Assembly (NCBI GenBank): GCA_964511665.1
Contig: CAZEHA010000029.1
Span: 1 to 43,805 of the forward strand
Source: JAGOEF01 sp964511665
GTDB taxonomy: Bacteria; Bacteroidota; Bacteroidia; Bacteroidales; ML635J-15
DNA: 43,805 nt
Direction of reading: 5' to 3'
Positions 26,329 through 34,568 of this stretch are shown piece by piece. Within the stretch, counting starts at the first letter, position 1, and every line of letters begins with the position of its first letter. A program made the position numbers and the translations under genes. A model generated the notes under the pieces. The model was given only the letters and a program-made list of their open reading frames with translations. It was not told the origin of the DNA and searched no databases.

Positions 26329-27621
26329 ATGATAAGTACATCTGAGCTATACCAACTGTTTAAGAAACATCGCATCATTTGCACCGATAGCCGACGTGTA
26401 GCTAAAGATGCCATTTTCTTCGCCCTGAAAGGCGATAACTTCGATGGCAACACATACGCACGCATGGCAATAGACAAAGGCTGCTCCTACGCAGTGGTCG
26501 ACGATGCCTCGGTGGTAGACTGCGACCGAATGCTGCCGGTTGATGATGTTCTTAAGACATTGCAACAAATGGCTGCTTTGCACCGACGCTCGCTAAACAT
26601 TCCTATATTGGCTATTACGGGAACCAACGGTAAAACAACAACCAAAGAGCTGGTGTCGGCACTGCTGGCGCAAAAATTCCGCCTGATTGCCACCAAAGGT
26701 AATATGAACAACCATATTGGCGTGCCGCTTACCCTGTTGCAAATGAACTACACCACCGACATGGGGGTGATAGAAATGGGAGCCAGCCATGTGGGCGAAA
26801 TTGCCGAGCTTTGCGAAATTGCCCAACCCGATTATGGCATTATCACCAATATTGGCAAGGCACACCTCGAAGGTTTTGGCAGCTACCAAAATATTATTCA
26901 AACTAAAGGAGAACTATACGATTACCTGAAACGCAAGGGGGGCGTAGTATTCTTAAATGGCGAAAATGCCATCCTGAAAAAAATTATAGGCAGCTACTCG
27001 CACGTGGAATATGGAAATACCGAAAAATCATATTGCAGAGGCACTATTACTCACAAAGAAATGTTTGTAGGAATAGAATGGGAATGCCAAGAAAACACAG
27101 GCTTAGCCTATTCGAACCTGATTGGCGACTATAATTTCGAAAATATTATGGCCGCCATCTGTGTGGGTAACTATTTCGGAATATCGTCAACCATTATCGA
27201 TAAAACCATAGCATCGTACACCCCCAGCAACAACCGTTCGCAATGGGTGCGCGGACGCCGAAACCACCTGGTGCTCGATTTCTATAATGCCAACCCTACC
27301 AGCATGGCTGCTGCGATATCGAATTTTCAGGAATACGATTATCCGAAAAAATGCTACATTATCGGCGACATGCTCGAACTGGGCGATGTGGCCGATGAAG
27401 AACACGCAGGCATACTCGATATGCTGAAAGGCATCTGGCACAGCGATGTATTTTTGGTTGGCAAGCACTTTATGAAATATAACAACCGCAGCGAGTTCCT
27501 GTTTTTCGAAAATGTAGAACTGCTTAATAAATACCTTGCCAAAAACCCGCCATCGGGCAGCCTAATTCTTATAAAAGGCTCACGCGGTATCCGCCTCGAA
27601 AAATGCATCGACTACCTCTAA
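26329..27621 (+). CDS. murF: UDP-N-acetylmuramoyl-tripeptide--D-alanyl-D-alanine ligase
   Basis: MurF is the ATP-dependent ligase that adds D-Ala-D-Ala to the UDP-MurNAc-tripeptide, the last cytoplasmic step of the peptidoglycan precursor. The 430-residue product shows the substrate-binding TDSRRV segment, the ATP P-loop TGTNGKTTT (about residues 97-105), MGASHVGEI, NIGKAHLEGFGS, the N-rich DFYNANPTSM and the C-terminal GSRGIRLE. The ATG at 26329 is used; an in-frame TTG upstream at 26311 lies inside the terminator hairpin and is rejected. It follows gldJ on the same strand with only the hairpin between them. Confidence 0.97.
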   Translation: MISTSELYQLFKKHRIICTDSRRVAKDAIFFALKGDNFDGNTYARMAIDKGCSYAVVDDASVVDCDRMLPVDDVLKTLQQMAALHRRSLNIPILAITGTNGKTTTKELVSALLAQKFRLIATKGNMNNHIGVPLTLLQMNYTTDMGVIEMGASHVGEIAELCEIAQPDYGIITNIGKAHLEGFGSYQNIIQTKGELYDYLKRKGGVVFLNGENAILKKIIGSYSHVEYGNTEKSYCRGTITHKEMFVGIEWECQENTGLAYSNLIGDYNFENIMAAICVGNYFGISSTIIDKTIASYTPSNNRSQWVRGRRNHLVLDFYNANPTSMAAAISNFQEYDYPKKCYIIGDMLELGDVADEEHAGILDMLKGIWHSDVFLVGKHFMKYNNRSEFLFFENVELLNKYLAKNPPSGSLILIKGSRGIRLEKCIDYL

Positions 27622-27665
27622 GTTTTCAGGCCGGCGCTGTTAATGTTTTTTTAACACCACGCAAT

Positions 27666-27694
27666 TTGCATTTTCGCGCTTTTATGTATATTTG
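27666..27694 (+). promoter_or_regulatory. Promoter of the PCMD-like gene
   Basis: TTG at 27666-27668, an 18-base spacer and a perfect TATATTTG at 27687-27694. It ends 24 bases before the ATG at 27719. One of the best Bacteroidota promoter matches in the window. Confidence 0.7.
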
Positions 27695-27718
27695 TACAAA
27701 TAATTTTAACAAACACCT

Positions 27719-28654
27719 ATGATTAAAAATATCCTTAGCTTCGTTCTGGTAATTGTTAGCCTTGGTTTGTTCGCTCAAACCACATTGCCAAATATGGATT
27801 TTGAAGACTGGCAGCAAAAACACTATAGCACATTATTTCCTAACAACTTTTACTGGGAATGTCTTCCAACCACAACTTGGGCTACAGGGAATCCGGCTTC
27901 CACAACCGTAAATATATTTCCTACCACTCGCACCGATGATGCCCAAAGTGGCAATTACGCAGCTTGTCTTGAAACAAAAAGCATTATGACACAACCCGCA
28001 TCGGGAACTTTGTTTACGGGCTGGTTCGAGCCTAATTTGATGAATTCGGTTGCCCATTTTGGGGTCCCCTTCACGGGCAAACCCGATGCCTTTCAGGGCT
28101 GGTACAAATACACTTCGGTTTCGTATAGCGGCACACCCGACGAGTGCGCCATCTATGCCATATTGTCGCGCTGGAACGGCTCGCAGCGGGTAGAAATAGC
28201 ACGCGCCGAGTTGTATAGCAGCCAAACCATAACGCAGTACACCTATTTTAATTTGCCTTTTGTGTATGTAAGTGCGCTGGAACCCGATACCATTTCGGTG
28301 GTGTTTGCATCGAGCCGTTACGGCGATACTTTTCAGGGAGGCATTGGCAGCAAACTATTCATCGACAACATTAATTTGTATTACGACCTGTCGCCGGTGC
28401 AGGCAGTAAACATAGGCGAACAGAAAATTGTAATTTCCTACGACAATATTCGCAGCAGCATCAATATTTATCGCAACACAGCTGCCGACGGTAAACTGGA
28501 GTTGTATGACCTCACCGGTAAAAAAATAAAAACATGGTCGTTGCAGGGCAACACCAGCGAATTGCCGGTACCCGGTCTCACTACGGGCATTTATATTTGC
28601 CGCTATAGCATAGGCAACGAGAAACCGCGGGTGCAAAAAATATATGTAAACTAA
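27719..28654 (+). CDS. Secreted PCMD-domain-like protein with a degenerate sorting domain
   Basis: This 311-residue protein has a signal peptide (ending LGLFAQ). Its residues ~20-225 match the Bacteroidota PCMD (putative carbohydrate metabolism) domain: LPNMDFEDW, a GKPDAFQGWYKYTS segment, DECAIYAILSRWNG and a C-terminal SKLFIDNINLYYD. The last ~70 residues have the strands of a T9SS type A CTD (LELYDLTGKKIKTW, GIYICRYSIG, QKIYVN) but lack the usual YPNP start. The domain is predicted to bind or process glycans; no activity is proven. It is translationally coupled to the next gene, a barrel, through a shared TAATG. Confidence 0.8.
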   Translation: MIKNILSFVLVIVSLGLFAQTTLPNMDFEDWQQKHYSTLFPNNFYWECLPTTTWATGNPASTTVNIFPTTRTDDAQSGNYAACLETKSIMTQPASGTLFTGWFEPNLMNSVAHFGVPFTGKPDAFQGWYKYTSVSYSGTPDECAIYAILSRWNGSQRVEIARAELYSSQTITQYTYFNLPFVYVSALEPDTISVVFASSRYGDTFQGGIGSKLFIDNINLYYDLSPVQAVNIGEQKIVISYDNIRSSINIYRNTAADGKLELYDLTGKKIKTWSLQGNTSELPVPGLTTGIYICRYSIGNEKPRVQKIYVN

Positions 28655-29400
28655 TGCGGCAGGCATTTGCCATAGCACTACTATTTACGTTGTGCCAGTG
28701 GGCATGCGCGCAATCGATAAGCTTTGGCCCGAAACTGGGGATTACTGCCGGCTCGCCGGTTCCCTACAGTTTTATTCCTCCCGGAGCCAAAGGCGAAATT
28801 AAGCCCGGACGCAATATCGGAATGTTTATCAATTTTGAAATGAACGACCGTTACAGTGTTACCTACGAAATATCGTCAACGCGCAAGCACACCGGTTTTG
28901 AGACTCCTCTCGACAATGTGCCATATATCGACCGTATGCAGCACCCCACCATGCCGCACATTGTCTTCGAAATCGACACTTGGTTCAATGGTGTTGCTTT
29001 GGGCGAGTTCGACAACTTTTTTATTGAGCAGGCGCTAACTCATCATATTGGTATTACTCCCAAACTAAACGCAAGCATAGGCATGTATTCGGCATGGTTG
29101 CACAAAAGCAACACCTATGCCATTGGCATTGGCACGGTGGGGTATGCCACCGAAGACACCATCACACAGGAACTCGATTATTCGTCGAAAATGCGCGAGT
29201 GGGATTATGGTTTAAAAGCGGGGATACAATATAAGGCCACAAAGAATATTGATTGCGACCTTAAAATCAGCTACGGATTCGAGTCGGTATTCAGCGATAG
29301 CTTTACCTTATTCAACTATCCGGTACACAACACCTTTATTGAGCTTTCGCTGTATTATAAGTTCAGGGTTTTCCGCAAAATTACAAATCTGAAGGCTTAG
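28654..29400 (+). CDS. Outer-membrane beta-barrel protein coupled to the PCMD gene
   Basis: This 248-residue protein has a signal peptide (ending QWACAQ) followed by the opening SISFGPKLGITAGSP seen in many Bacteroidota barrels, then about eight amphipathic strands ending IELSLYYKFRVF. I do not recognise a specific family beyond outer membrane beta-barrel. Its ATG overlaps the preceding stop codon by one base (TAATG), so it is co-translated with the PCMD-like secreted protein. It may anchor or support that protein at the surface; this is an inference from coupling only. The 3' end overlaps the convergent trkA by four bases. Confidence 0.75.
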   Translation: MRQAFAIALLFTLCQWACAQSISFGPKLGITAGSPVPYSFIPPGAKGEIKPGRNIGMFINFEMNDRYSVTYEISSTRKHTGFETPLDNVPYIDRMQHPTMPHIVFEIDTWFNGVALGEFDNFFIEQALTHHIGITPKLNASIGMYSAWLHKSNTYAIGIGTVGYATEDTITQELDYSSKMREWDYGLKAGIQYKATKNIDCDLKISYGFESVFSDSFTLFNYPVHNTFIELSLYYKFRVFRKITNLKA

Positions 29401-30737
29401 TTAAAATATTTTTCTATTTCGAAAATTGCTTCAGGCAAAGCAAAAACCACCACCTTATCGTTGGCTTTTACCTGAGTGTTTCCATCGGCAATAAAACTTT
29501 TTTCGTTGCGAACCACACCGCCGATAATAGCCCCTTTCGGAAAATTGATATTACGTAGTATATCGGTAGTAATAGTGGCACCGGGTTGCACCACAAACTC
29601 AAGAACCTCGGCATCAGACCCCGTTAGGCACTTAATCGATTCTACGCGTGCTTTCATGGTTTCGGTGTAAATATTGCTGGCGGCACTCAGTTTTTTATTT
29701 ACAATGGTGTCAACACCCATTTTTGACGCTACCTCAATAAAATCGAGATTCTCGACCTCGGCAACGGTCTTTTTAACCCCCATTTTTTTCGCCATTATAC
29801 ACGACAGAATGTTGGTTTCTGAATTTCCGGTAACAGCAATAAAAGCATCCATATCTTTGATGCCTTCTTCTAAAAGCAGTTCACTATCGCGACCATCGCC
29901 GTTAATAACCAGCACTTTGTTAAGCTCAGTGGCGATACTCTCGCACCTATCGATATCAATCTCGATAAGCTTTACGTTGATTTGCGATTGCAGGCGCTGG
30001 GCAACCATTCTGCCAATACGGCTACCCCCAAGAATCATTACATTCGAGATTTCAAGCTTCTTTTTTCCGGCATATTTAAGTATAGCGTGTATGCCCGAAG
30101 GATTGGTGATAACATACACCATATCGTTTACCTGCAACAAATCGTCACCTTTGGGGATAATGGTTTTTTCGTTGCGCGTGATGGCTACTGCTCTGAAGTC
30201 GGTCGATTTAGTGATCATATCAGCCTCACGCAGCGATTTATTAATAATAGGAGCATCGGCATCAAGTTTCACAACAAAAAGCGTAAGCTTGCCGCCCGAA
30301 AACTCGAAAATCTCCGACGTGCCTGTCTGCTTTATGTTACCCACCACCTCTTTTGTTGCGATTAATTCGGGATATATCAGCCTGTCGATACCCAGCCCGA
30401 GCATATGCGGTTTGTTTTTGGGTTCGAGATACTCCATATTATCGATGCGGGCAATGGTTTTACGTGCTCCCAGTTTTTTTGCCAGAATAGCCGCCATAAT
30501 GTTGATTTCTTCGGTAATGGTAACGGCAATAAACAAGTTGGCGTTCTTCACTCCTGCCTGCTGCAACACACTTATCGAAGTACACGAGCCGTTGATACAC
30601 AAAAAATCTTTATCGAGCTCGATAGTTTTCAGGCGTTTTTCGTTGTTGTCGATTACCACAATGTCGTGGTTTTCTTTCAGCAACATTTTAGCCAAATACT
30701 TTCCTACTTCGCCTGCCCCTGCAATAATAATTTTCAT
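29397..30737 (-). CDS. trkA: Trk system potassium uptake protein TrkA
   Basis: TrkA is the peripheral regulatory subunit of Trk/Ktr K+ channels, gated by NAD(H) or ATP/ADP. The 446-residue protein contains two RCK units in tandem, each with a Rossmann start (residues 1-9 MKIIIAGAG, GEVGKYLA; second near residue 230, MILGGSRIGRMVA), an acidic DNNEKR or EIDIDRCE end of strand 2, GDGRDSELL, and a TrkA-C domain with FAxPEAIFEIEKYF. No trkH gene is in the window. It is preceded by a promoter at 30757-30782 and is convergent with the barrel gene. Confidence 0.95.
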   Translation of the reverse strand: MKIIIAGAGEVGKYLAKMLLKENHDIVVIDNNEKRLKTIELDKDFLCINGSCTSISVLQQAGVKNANLFIAVTITEEINIMAAILAKKLGARKTIARIDNMEYLEPKNKPHMLGLGIDRLIYPELIATKEVVGNIKQTGTSEIFEFSGGKLTLFVVKLDADAPIINKSLREADMITKSTDFRAVAITRNEKTIIPKGDDLLQVNDMVYVITNPSGIHAILKYAGKKKLEISNVMILGGSRIGRMVAQRLQSQINVKLIEIDIDRCESIATELNKVLVINGDGRDSELLLEEGIKDMDAFIAVTGNSETNILSCIMAKKMGVKKTVAEVENLDFIEVASKMGVDTIVNKKLSAASNIYTETMKARVESIKCLTGSDAEVLEFVVQPGATITTDILRNINFPKGAIIGGVVRNEKSFIADGNTQVKANDKVVVFALPEAIFEIEKYFN

Positions 30738-30756
30738 AATCAGCGAAAATTTTCAG

Positions 30757-30782
30757 CAAAGGTAAATATTTATTACGCACAA
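30757..30782 (-). promoter_or_regulatory. Promoter of trkA
   Basis: Minus-strand TTG (30780-30782) and TACCTTTG (30757-30764) with a 15-base spacer, slightly short of the usual 17-23. The -7 box ends 19 bases before the trkA ATG, the commonest spacing in this window. Confidence 0.55.
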
Positions 30783-30858
30783 CATAAAATAAAACGCGAA
30801 ACAACTGCGCCTGCTAATTATTCGGGAATTATTTGGCCGGTCGGCTAAATCAAGCTTC

Positions 30859-32955
30859 CTATAGCAAGAATGCTCCTGAATGGGCTACTGAATGTACGTC
30901 TATTCCCAGTCCCAAGGCTTGTGACAGAATTTGTTCGGCGCGGTGTCGATTTACCGAACCATCGATAAGCAGCAGGCGGTATTGCACCATTTCGTTAAGC
31001 TGTTGCAGACTAAGGCTGCACTCATCGGTAAACAACACATAATCGACTCTGAGTTTTTGTTGCATAGCAATGGAGGTATTGTGCCTATCGTCGGGAATAA
31101 ATATCCGAATATCGTAAAAACCAATAAAACCATTTTTCATAAAAACTCTCGGGTTATTAATATTGACAATATTCTTCAGCAATTGTTTACTGTCGGCTAC
31201 CGACAAACTAATTGTTTTCTCCTGATGTAAACCCAGGCTTCGCCAATAACCATTGAGGCTATAGTTTCGAGCTTTGGCGTCAATTTCGGATGTATTAACA
31301 AACAGCAAGTTATCGCGCCCGTCGATAAGATTCAGCGCAGTAGTGTTTTTCAGGTTATACACCACAATATGCTGCCTGCTTAGCGCAGCTACATTACGAT
31401 AGAGTAGCGAAGTTGCAAACACAACCGATAAACCCAAACCGGCAATAACTACACCGGCACGCCGTTCGCTAAATATGAGCACAACAACGGCCAGCATCAT
31501 CAGTAAAACAACAAACTCGAAAGTAGTAATATGCAAATTTGAGATAACCGATCCGGGTAAACTTTCGATACCGGCTACCGAGGCATTCATGAAACCTATA
31601 CATTTCTTAAACAGCCAACCCAACAGCGAAGCAACAGTTGGCAGCCACGAAAAAACAGCCAGAGCTATGGCCAAATATATTGCTACCGAAACCAGAGGGA
31701 TAAGCACAATATTAGTCAGCAGAAAATAAGTAGGGAATTGTTGAAAATAGAATAGTGTAAACGGGATAGTTCCAATTTGGGCCGACAGAGAAACAGCCAC
31801 CAGCGACCACAACTTTTGCAATATCCAATTCCGCGGCGAAATCAGATTATGAATTTTATCGAAAAAAAACAAAATCGAAAACACGGCTGCATACGACAGT
31901 TGAAAACCTATCTGGAACAGGGCAAATGGATTAAAAAGCAATGCAATAAAAGCCGATGCTGCCAACACATTATAAGAATTGCGCGAGCGTTGAGTTACAG
32001 CGGCAAGAGAAAATAGCGAAAACATGGTAGCTGCGCGGGTAACCGATGGCGATAATCCGGTAAGAAACGCGTAAAACCAGATAGACCCCACAATTAGCAT
32101 AGTTTTTAACCATAGATATTTTTTACTTTTCAAAAAGCCGAAAATCTGTGAAATCACTATATAAAAAACGCCTACATGCAAGCCCGAAACAGCCAGCACG
32201 TGCATTCCCCCCGACGACGAATAGCTTTGCCTTACCTCATCGCTCAGGTACGACTTATTGCCAAGTGTAAGGGCAGTAGCCACGCCCAATTCATCACCCG
32301 ACAAGCCGTATTTCTCATATTGCGCTATTATATAATTGCGCATAGCGGCAGCCTTCATTATAAGAGTGTTGTTGCTGTATGAATCAATTTTTTGCCATTC
32401 TCCTACGTCGAGAAAATCGCTGTATTGAACATACTGATACCACATATACTTTTTGTAGTCGAACTCACCGGGATTCCCCTTGTTCTCGAATTGTTTTAAA
32501 TCGGGACTCATAACAATTTTATCGCCGGCTTTCAGCGATTGAGAGTTCTCGTCGGCTTTAAGATAAACCAAAATATTACCTTTGGTTTCGTACCAATTGT
32601 CGACCAGTTTTATGGCTTCGCAATCAAGACGAATTTTCATGTTTTTTCCGGCAACAACAGGTTCAGAAGCCAATTGACCAATGAGTTGTCCTTTATACTG
32701 CGACAAGCGACTATCGGTATGATTTTCGGCTCTCTCTACCGACAATATCATGGCTACAGCAAAAAGAAAAACAAAGAAGGACAGGCCGAAAAAGTCGAGA
32801 TATTGTGAACGATTGCGTTTGGTATCAATAAAAAGCCAAGCTAACGAAGCAAACAGTAGCACATACATCAACACCGGTGGCACAGCCACATACACCGAAA
32901 ACAGAATACCTGCAATAAAAGGCATCAATATTCTTGCAAAAGGATAAGCTTTCAT
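30859..32955 (-). CDS. comEC: ComEC/Rec2-type DNA-uptake channel
   Basis: ComEC is the inner-membrane channel that moves single-stranded DNA into the cytoplasm during natural transformation. The protein has an N-terminal membrane and DUF4131 region (about residues 1-190), then the competence domain with the hallmark GGMHVLAVSGLHVG and about seven further transmembrane segments. Its C-terminal ~130 residues resemble a degraded metallo-beta-lactamase fold without the HxHxDH motif, as in other Bacteroidota. The start is taken as the ATG at 32955 (MKAYPFARILMPF); a GTG 12 bases upstream is possible. It is the last gene of the ruvX-def-lipoprotein-comEC operon, 16 bases after the lipoprotein stop. 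Confidence 0.92.
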   Translation of the reverse strand: MKAYPFARILMPFIAGILFSVYVAVPPVLMYVLLFASLAWLFIDTKRNRSQYLDFFGLSFFVFLFAVAMILSVERAENHTDSRLSQYKGQLIGQLASEPVVAGKNMKIRLDCEAIKLVDNWYETKGNILVYLKADENSQSLKAGDKIVMSPDLKQFENKGNPGEFDYKKYMWYQYVQYSDFLDVGEWQKIDSYSNNTLIMKAAAMRNYIIAQYEKYGLSGDELGVATALTLGNKSYLSDEVRQSYSSSGGMHVLAVSGLHVGVFYIVISQIFGFLKSKKYLWLKTMLIVGSIWFYAFLTGLSPSVTRAATMFSLFSLAAVTQRSRNSYNVLAASAFIALLFNPFALFQIGFQLSYAAVFSILFFFDKIHNLISPRNWILQKLWSLVAVSLSAQIGTIPFTLFYFQQFPTYFLLTNIVLIPLVSVAIYLAIALAVFSWLPTVASLLGWLFKKCIGFMNASVAGIESLPGSVISNLHITTFEFVVLLMMLAVVVLIFSERRAGVVIAGLGLSVVFATSLLYRNVAALSRQHIVVYNLKNTTALNLIDGRDNLLFVNTSEIDAKARNYSLNGYWRSLGLHQEKTISLSVADSKQLLKNIVNINNPRVFMKNGFIGFYDIRIFIPDDRHNTSIAMQQKLRVDYVLFTDECSLSLQQLNEMVQYRLLLIDGSVNRHRAEQILSQALGLGIDVHSVAHSGAFLL

Positions 32956-32971
32956 TGCCGCACTCACGAAG

Positions 32972-33505
32972 CTACTGATTCATCTCTTCGAACATGCTGA
33001 TAATTTCTTCGTCGGTCATACCCATGTACGCCAGAAGGTTTTGCACATCGGTTGCCAGCGCATGATTGGGGTAATCGTTGAGGAAGCGCTCATAATAGAT
33101 TCGGGCATTCACCGTATCGATAAGGTGATAGTGATAGGTGTATCCAAGGTAAAACAGACAGAGCGGATAATTTTTATAGTTTTCGTTGCCTTGCTCCACT
33201 TTATGCAAATATTTCACTGCATTGTTGGGCTGATTGATACTTAGGGCAATTTCGGCAGCACGGAACAGATATTCCTGCGAAAGAGAATCATCAGGAAATG
33301 CATTGGCATAGTGCACATATTTGCCGATGATATCGCGGGCCTTCTGATTATTGGCCACCGTATCGTTGAACAGGTTTGCTTCGGCCTCGGCAATAGCCTG
33401 CTGCAATTCAATCTTTTCTTCTTCACTACGGTTAATATTACTGTTTTTTTGATTGCACGAAACAGCTATTAACACCACTAAAACAAGCAAAACAATATTT
33501 TTCAT
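32972..33505 (-). CDS. TPR-like lipoprotein
   Basis: This 177-residue protein has a lipoprotein signal peptide with Cys17 (LIAVSC), then three or four helix pairs typical of tetratricopeptide repeats: RDIIGKYVHYANAFPDD, EYLFRAAEIALSINQPNNA, LCLFYLGYTYHYHLIDT and YYERFLNDYPNHALATD. The last motif is the BamD/YbgF-type TPR signature. It probably sits on the inner leaflet of the outer membrane or in the periplasm as a scaffold. The ATG overlaps the def stop by four bases (ATGA), so translation is coupled. No specific function is assigned. Confidence 0.8.
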   Translation of the reverse strand: MKNIVLLVLVVLIAVSCNQKNSNINRSEEEKIELQQAIAEAEANLFNDTVANNQKARDIIGKYVHYANAFPDDSLSQEYLFRAAEIALSINQPNNAVKYLHKVEQGNENYKNYPLCLFYLGYTYHYHLIDTVNARIYYERFLNDYPNHALATDVQNLLAYMGMTDEEIISMFEEMNQ

Positions 33506-34053
33506 GCGGTAACAATTTTATAATCAACTCCAATTTTTCCTTTTCCTATGTCATGAATTTTTGAACGCAGAAATTTCTTCCGAATAGGATGAATTTTGTC
33601 GGTAAACAATACTCCATCGAGGTGGTCGTATTCGTGTTGAACCACAATAGCCTTAAAACCATCGAGGGTTTCGCTTACGAAATTAAAATCGCGATCGTAG
33701 TATTCCATCACCAAACGAGTATTTCGTTTCACATTTTCGTGTATTGAAGGAATACTCAGGCAGCCTTCTTCCCACGATATGAGGTCGGCACTGCGTTCCA
33801 CAATTTGCGGATTAATAAACACACGTTTGAATCCTGCCAATTCGGGATTATCTTCGGCCAGTACTTCGGCATCAACCACAAAAATGCGCAGCGATTTTCC
33901 GATTTGAGGAGCCGCCAAACCAACTCCATTGGCAGCATACATAGTTTCGAACATGCTATCGATAAGGTCGTGCAAACCTTCGAAATCGGCACTCAGTTCT
34001 TCAGTTTTTTTTCGTAACACCGGATGGCCAATTACATAAATAGGGTATATCAT
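33502..34053 (-). CDS. def: Peptide deformylase
   Basis: Def removes the N-formyl group from nascent proteins, using Fe2+ or Zn2+. The 183-residue enzyme has motif 1 GVGLAAPQIG (residues 43-52), motif 2 EEGCLS with the metal-binding Cys98, and motif 3 QHEYDHLDG with His140, Glu141 and His144. All catalytic residues are intact. Its ATG overlaps the ruvX stop and its stop overlaps the lipoprotein start, both as ATGA, so ruvX, def, the lipoprotein and comEC are translated together. Confidence 0.97.
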   Translation of the reverse strand: MIYPIYVIGHPVLRKKTEELSADFEGLHDLIDSMFETMYAANGVGLAAPQIGKSLRIFVVDAEVLAEDNPELAGFKRVFINPQIVERSADLISWEEGCLSIPSIHENVKRNTRLVMEYYDRDFNFVSETLDGFKAIVVQHEYDHLDGVLFTDKIHPIRKKFLRSKIHDIGKGKIGVDYKIVTA

Positions 34054-34475
34054 TGCGCTCTATATTTTAAGTTATCCATATACGATTGTAGTATCAATAC
34101 AGCACTAATCTGATCGACCAGACCTTTCTCGCGTCGTTTTTTTTGTCCTAAACCACCGGCAATCATAGCATCAAATGCCATTTTCGACGTAAATCTTTCG
34201 TCGTAGTATATAAATTCGATGTCGGGGTATAATTTTTTCAATTCATTCACTCTGGGTTCAATATATTTAACCGATTCTGAATCATTATGGTTCATTTGCA
34301 GCGGCCAACCTACCACTACCCTATCTACTTTTTCATCGCGAAAGTATTGCTGAAGAAATATTTTCAGCTCGCGGGTAGCCATATAACCAATGGGTGTAGC
34401 AATCAGATTAGCCATATCGGTAACTGCAATTCCGGTGCGTTTTTGCCCAATGTCCAGTGCCATCCATCTCGGCAT
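34050..34475 (-). CDS. ruvX: Putative pre-16S rRNA nuclease / Holliday junction resolvase YqgF
   Basis: This RNase H-fold nuclease of the YqgF/RuvX family is involved in 16S rRNA 5'-end maturation in E. coli and proposed as a Holliday junction resolvase. The 141-residue product shows ALDIGQKRTGIAVTD, VVGWPLQMN, YYDERFTS and a C-terminal KGLVDQISAVLILQSYMD with the expected acidic residues. The ATG at 34475 is chosen: an in-frame TTG at 34496 lies inside the -7 element at 34494-34501. It leads the four-gene operon with def, the lipoprotein gene and comEC. Confidence 0.95.
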   Translation of the reverse strand: MPRWMALDIGQKRTGIAVTDMANLIATPIGYMATRELKIFLQQYFRDEKVDRVVVGWPLQMNHNDSESVKYIEPRVNELKKLYPDIEFIYYDERFTSKMAFDAMIAGGLGQKKRREKGLVDQISAVLILQSYMDNLKYRAQ

Positions 34476-34493
34476 ACTTTGAGTATTTTTTTG

Positions 34494-34501
34494 CAAAATT
34501 A
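34494..34501 (-). promoter_or_regulatory. -7 element of the ruvX-def-comEC operon
   Basis: Minus-strand TAATTTTG fits TAnnTTTG, 18 bases before the ruvX ATG. It decides the ruvX start. No upstream TTG at standard spacing. Confidence 0.5.
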
Positions 34502-34509
34502 ACTTTTTG

Positions 34510-34540
34510 TTGTATTTACATGAAATAATTCGTATCTTTA
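34510..34540 (+). promoter_or_regulatory. Promoter of the choice-of-anchor L gene
   Basis: TTG at 34510-34512 (with a second TTG at 34507-34509), a 20-base spacer and TATCTTTA at 34533-34540. It ends 28 bases before the ATG at 34569 and is divergent from the ruvX promoter. Confidence 0.55.
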
Positions 34541-34568
34541 GGGGCTTATTGATTAAAATTGTACTACT

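Noticed and set aside
27638..27656. Hairpin TGTTAA/TTAACA after murF as a terminator
   Set aside because: The stem is six weak A/T-rich pairs and no U-run follows it, so it is not convincing.
29674..30765. Long plus-strand reading frame of 363 codons opposite trkA
   Set aside because: It is the antisense shadow of trkA, with no recognisable domain, and trkA is certain on the other strand.
34476..34496. Upstream TTG start for RuvX
   Set aside because: The codon sits inside the -7 promoter element, so it would not be transcribed.
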